A stretch of DNA of 64,000 nt from JBGSUZ01 sp963677505 (GTDB taxonomy: Bacteria; Bacillota; Clostridia; Peptostreptococcales; Acidaminobacteraceae), in NCBI GenBank assembly GCA_963677505.2, contig CAXXWB010000047.1, positions 1-64,000 on the forward strand, given 5' to 3'. The notes beneath the pieces were generated by a model, which was given only the letters and a program-made list of their open reading frames with translations, did no database searches and was not told the origin of the DNA. This document shows positions 62,178 through 64,000 of this stretch, one piece after another. A program made the translations under genes and the position numbers. The stretch's first letter is position 1. Each line of letters starts with the position of its first letter.

Positions 62178-62675
62178 TTATTTGAAATACTCACTTTTAA
62201 GCATAGAGTAGACGATTTGGTCTAAATAGCCCCGAGACGATTTGTAATTTTGTCTCAAAATACCGTCTTTATGAAGGCCTAAACTTTCATAAAGCTGGAT
62301 GCCCTTCAGATTATCAGGGTAGACATCCAACCAAAAACGGTTTATAGAACAGGTTTCAAAAGCGTGTTTAAGCAAAGCATTCATAACTTCTTTACCGTAT
62401 CCAATCCCTTTTTCAGTAACAACAATTCTTCGAAGCTCAAAGATTTCTGACTTGAAGTCGAGCTTACACAGAGCAAAACCTATGATTTTATTGGTTTGCT
62501 CTTTTTTTTTGAAAACGTAGAGAAGAAACTCTGGAGACTTAATTTCTTCTCGGTGCTCATCGAAGGTGCCACTCCATACAAAATCGGAGTTTTCCTTATC
62601 AAGTTCCATGTCAATTATGGTGTATATATCTGTTTCAATGGCTTCGGTAATTATGAGACGTTCTGTTTCGATCAT
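62178..62675 (-). CDS. GNAT N-acetyltransferase
   Basis: A 165-residue acetyltransferase: ERLIITEAIETDIYTIIDME opening, the acetyl-CoA loop ELRRIVVTEKGIGYGKEVMNALLKHAF and the C-terminal FWLDVYPDNLKGIQLYESLGLHKDGILRQ typical of the family. RBS AAGGAGATG. Overlapping nothing; 14 bp from the convergent secreted-protein gene. Confidence 0.9.
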   Translation of the reverse strand: MIETERLIITEAIETDIYTIIDMELDKENSDFVWSGTFDEHREEIKSPEFLLYVFKKKEQTNKIIGFALCKLDFKSEIFELRRIVVTEKGIGYGKEVMNALLKHAFETCSINRFWLDVYPDNLKGIQLYESLGLHKDGILRQNYKSSRGYLDQIVYSMLKSEYFK

Positions 62676-62866
62676 GGGAAATCATCTCCTTTGTTATTCA
62701 TTACCCTAATTATAGCCAAATATTTAAATAATGTCTGTAAGGTCAAAGTCTCTAAGGAAAAGTAGCTATAAAAAGTTACCTTGCAAAATAAAACTATTCA
62801 TAATTGAAAAAATATGATATGATTAGTGGTTGAAATATCTGTTTATTGTGTAGAGAAGAGGTTAAT

Positions 62867-64000
62867 ATGAATGATATAAATAATGAAGCCATTGGAAAGA
62901 TAGACAAATTTAAAGATTATCCTTTTGATAATCAAATTAAAAGAGCTCTAAGTGAGCTTGGTTTTACCAGCCCACTAGAAGTTCAAGCAGTTACTATTCC
63001 TTTGATTTTGGAAGGCAAAGACCTAATTGTTAAGTCTCAAACAGGTAGTGGTAAGACAGCAGCTTTTGCTATTCCTCTTTGTGAGAAAATCGACATGGAA
63101 TTAGAGAGACCACAGGTCATGGTTTTAGCTCCAACCCGTGAGTTAGCTGCACAGGTGAGAGAGGACATTGCAGATATCGGTAAGTTTAAGGGTATCCGCT
63201 CATGTGCCGTCTATGGACAGCAACCTATGGAAATTCAGCGTAAAGAGTTAAAAAAGAATCCTCAAGTCGTCGTAGGTACTCCAGGTCGTATGATGGACCA
63301 TATCCTGAATAAGAATATTAAGCTTCATGATATCAAGTACTTAGTCATTGATGAAGCTGATGAGATGCTTATGATGGGCTTCAAAGATCAACTAGAAGCT
63401 ATTATTTCTAAATTACCTGGAGAAAGGGTAACCCTACTTTTCTCGGCAACCATGCCCGAAGAAGTACAATTTTTAAGCCAACAGTATATGAAATCTCCTG
63501 AAAATATTGAAATTGAGTCAGAAGTACCAAATATCGAAAAGATTGAGCAATTGTATTATGCAGTTGATGGTCTTAGAAAAGTCGATTTTATGAAAAAAAT
63601 GCTCCGTCATGAACAACCTAGAAAGTGTATTATTTTCTGCAATACGAAAGAACAAGTGGATAACTTGTTTGATATTTTCAGAAAGTGGGACTTTACTACA
63701 TGTGCCGTCCACGGCGGCATGGATCAGGGTCTCAGGACTGAAAAGCTCAAAGACTTTAAAAAAGGTAAATACCGTATGCTGATTGCTACCGATGTTGCGG
63801 CAAGAGGTCTTCATGTACAAGGTATTACACATGTTATTAACTATGGTGTTCCTTTTGAGCACGAAAGTTATGTTCATAGAATAGGTCGTACAGGCCGTGT
63901 AGACCAAAATGGTGTAGCAATCACTATGGTTATTCCGAGTGAAATGGATCGTTTTAAGGATTTGCAAAAATTCTTAGGCTATGAAATTCCTTGCAGAGGT
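62867..64000 (+). CDS. DEAD-box RNA helicase (5' part, runs out of window)
   Basis: 378 codons are visible and the frame stays open at the edge. Motifs are in order: Q-motif LGFTSPLEVQAVTIP, Walker A SQTGSGKT, PTRELA, GTPGR, VIDEAD, SAT, then IIFCNTKEQ, ATDVAARGL and HRIGRTGR. This is the full two-RecA core, so only a C-terminal RNA-binding extension is likely beyond the window. The group is DbpA/CshA-like; sequence alone does not decide. RBS GAAGAGG. Confidence 0.95.
   Translation, partial: MNDINNEAIGKIDKFKDYPFDNQIKRALSELGFTSPLEVQAVTIPLILEGKDLIVKSQTGSGKTAAFAIPLCEKIDMELERPQVMVLAPTRELAAQVREDIADIGKFKGIRSCAVYGQQPMEIQRKELKKNPQVVVGTPGRMMDHILNKNIKLHDIKYLVIDEADEMLMMGFKDQLEAIISKLPGERVTLLFSATMPEEVQFLSQQYMKSPENIEIESEVPNIEKIEQLYYAVDGLRKVDFMKKMLRHEQPRKCIIFCNTKEQVDNLFDIFRKWDFTTCAVHGGMDQGLRTEKLKDFKKGKYRMLIATDVAARGLHVQGITHVINYGVPFEHESYVHRIGRTGRVDQNGVAITMVIPSEMDRFKDLQKFLGYEIPCRG

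Noticed and set aside
1..64000. CRISPR arrays, tRNA or rRNA genes
   Set aside because: No evenly spaced repeats, cloverleaf-like blocks or rRNA landmarks were seen; a tRNAscan-type search would confirm.

Overview
The window is AT-rich, gene-dense DNA from a low-GC Gram-positive anaerobe, most likely a member of the Clostridia (Bacillota). The evidence is AGGAGG-type ribosome binding sites with frequent TTG/GTG starts, a glycine riboswitch, a GlpP-type antiterminator, Dpp/Opp transporters, a Clostridia-style AhpC/AhpF pair, SLH and FapA proteins, a DUF4176 toxin cluster, and sigma-54 activators serving catabolic operons. No rRNA, tRNA or CRISPR array was seen.

Layout. 1-3.8 kb (minus): a broken FMN-dependent hydroxy-acid oxidase, a DUF169 protein, and a glycine-riboswitch-led ACT/DUF711 operon. 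3.9-14.5 kb: a sigma-54 activator faces a peptide-use operon (S9 peptidase, M20 peptidase, five-gene Dpp/Opp transporter) that starts at a clear -24/-12 promoter and ends at a strong terminator. 14.6-20.2 kb: AhpC/AhpF, two small unknowns, an APC transporter with a class I amidotransferase. 20.5-28.8 kb: an accessory island with DUF4176, a 1103-residue candidate polymorphic toxin and probable immunity gene, an IS110 element with structured upstream DNA (possible bridge RNA), an orphan deaminase-like toxin tail with candidate immunity gene, and a relict IS110 piece. 28.8-38.1 kb: GNAT and YczE genes, then a glycerol region (glpP, glpF, glpK, a three-gene glycerol-3-phosphate dehydrogenase-like set, and a second sigma-54 activator). 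38.2-47 kb: cyclophilin-DUF1653 fusion, sfsA, flagellin, isochorismatase, ybaK, a B12-binding sensor with a CarH-like W-x9-EH motif, a TfoX-C protein, FapA, and a MarR/permease/GNAT operon that looks like organoarsenical resistance. 47-64 kb: HD protein, HAD remnant, Rh-type ammonium transporter, methyltransferase, CPBP protease, two tandem secreted paralogues, an SLH protein, chemoreceptor, histidine kinase, GNATs and the first 378 codons of a DEAD-box helicase.

Two operons share a logic: a sigma-54 promoter with a linked enhancer-binding protein. In the glycerol region the promoter is preceded by two copies of a dyad 41 bp apart, and a second, sigma-A-type promoter with a terminator-like leader hairpin (likely the GlpP target) precedes the dehydrogenase genes.

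Caution on quality: eight genes carry about twelve single-base frameshifts, nearly all in short homopolymers. I read most of them as sequencing or assembly errors, not true decay, and I annotate the genes over their full spans.
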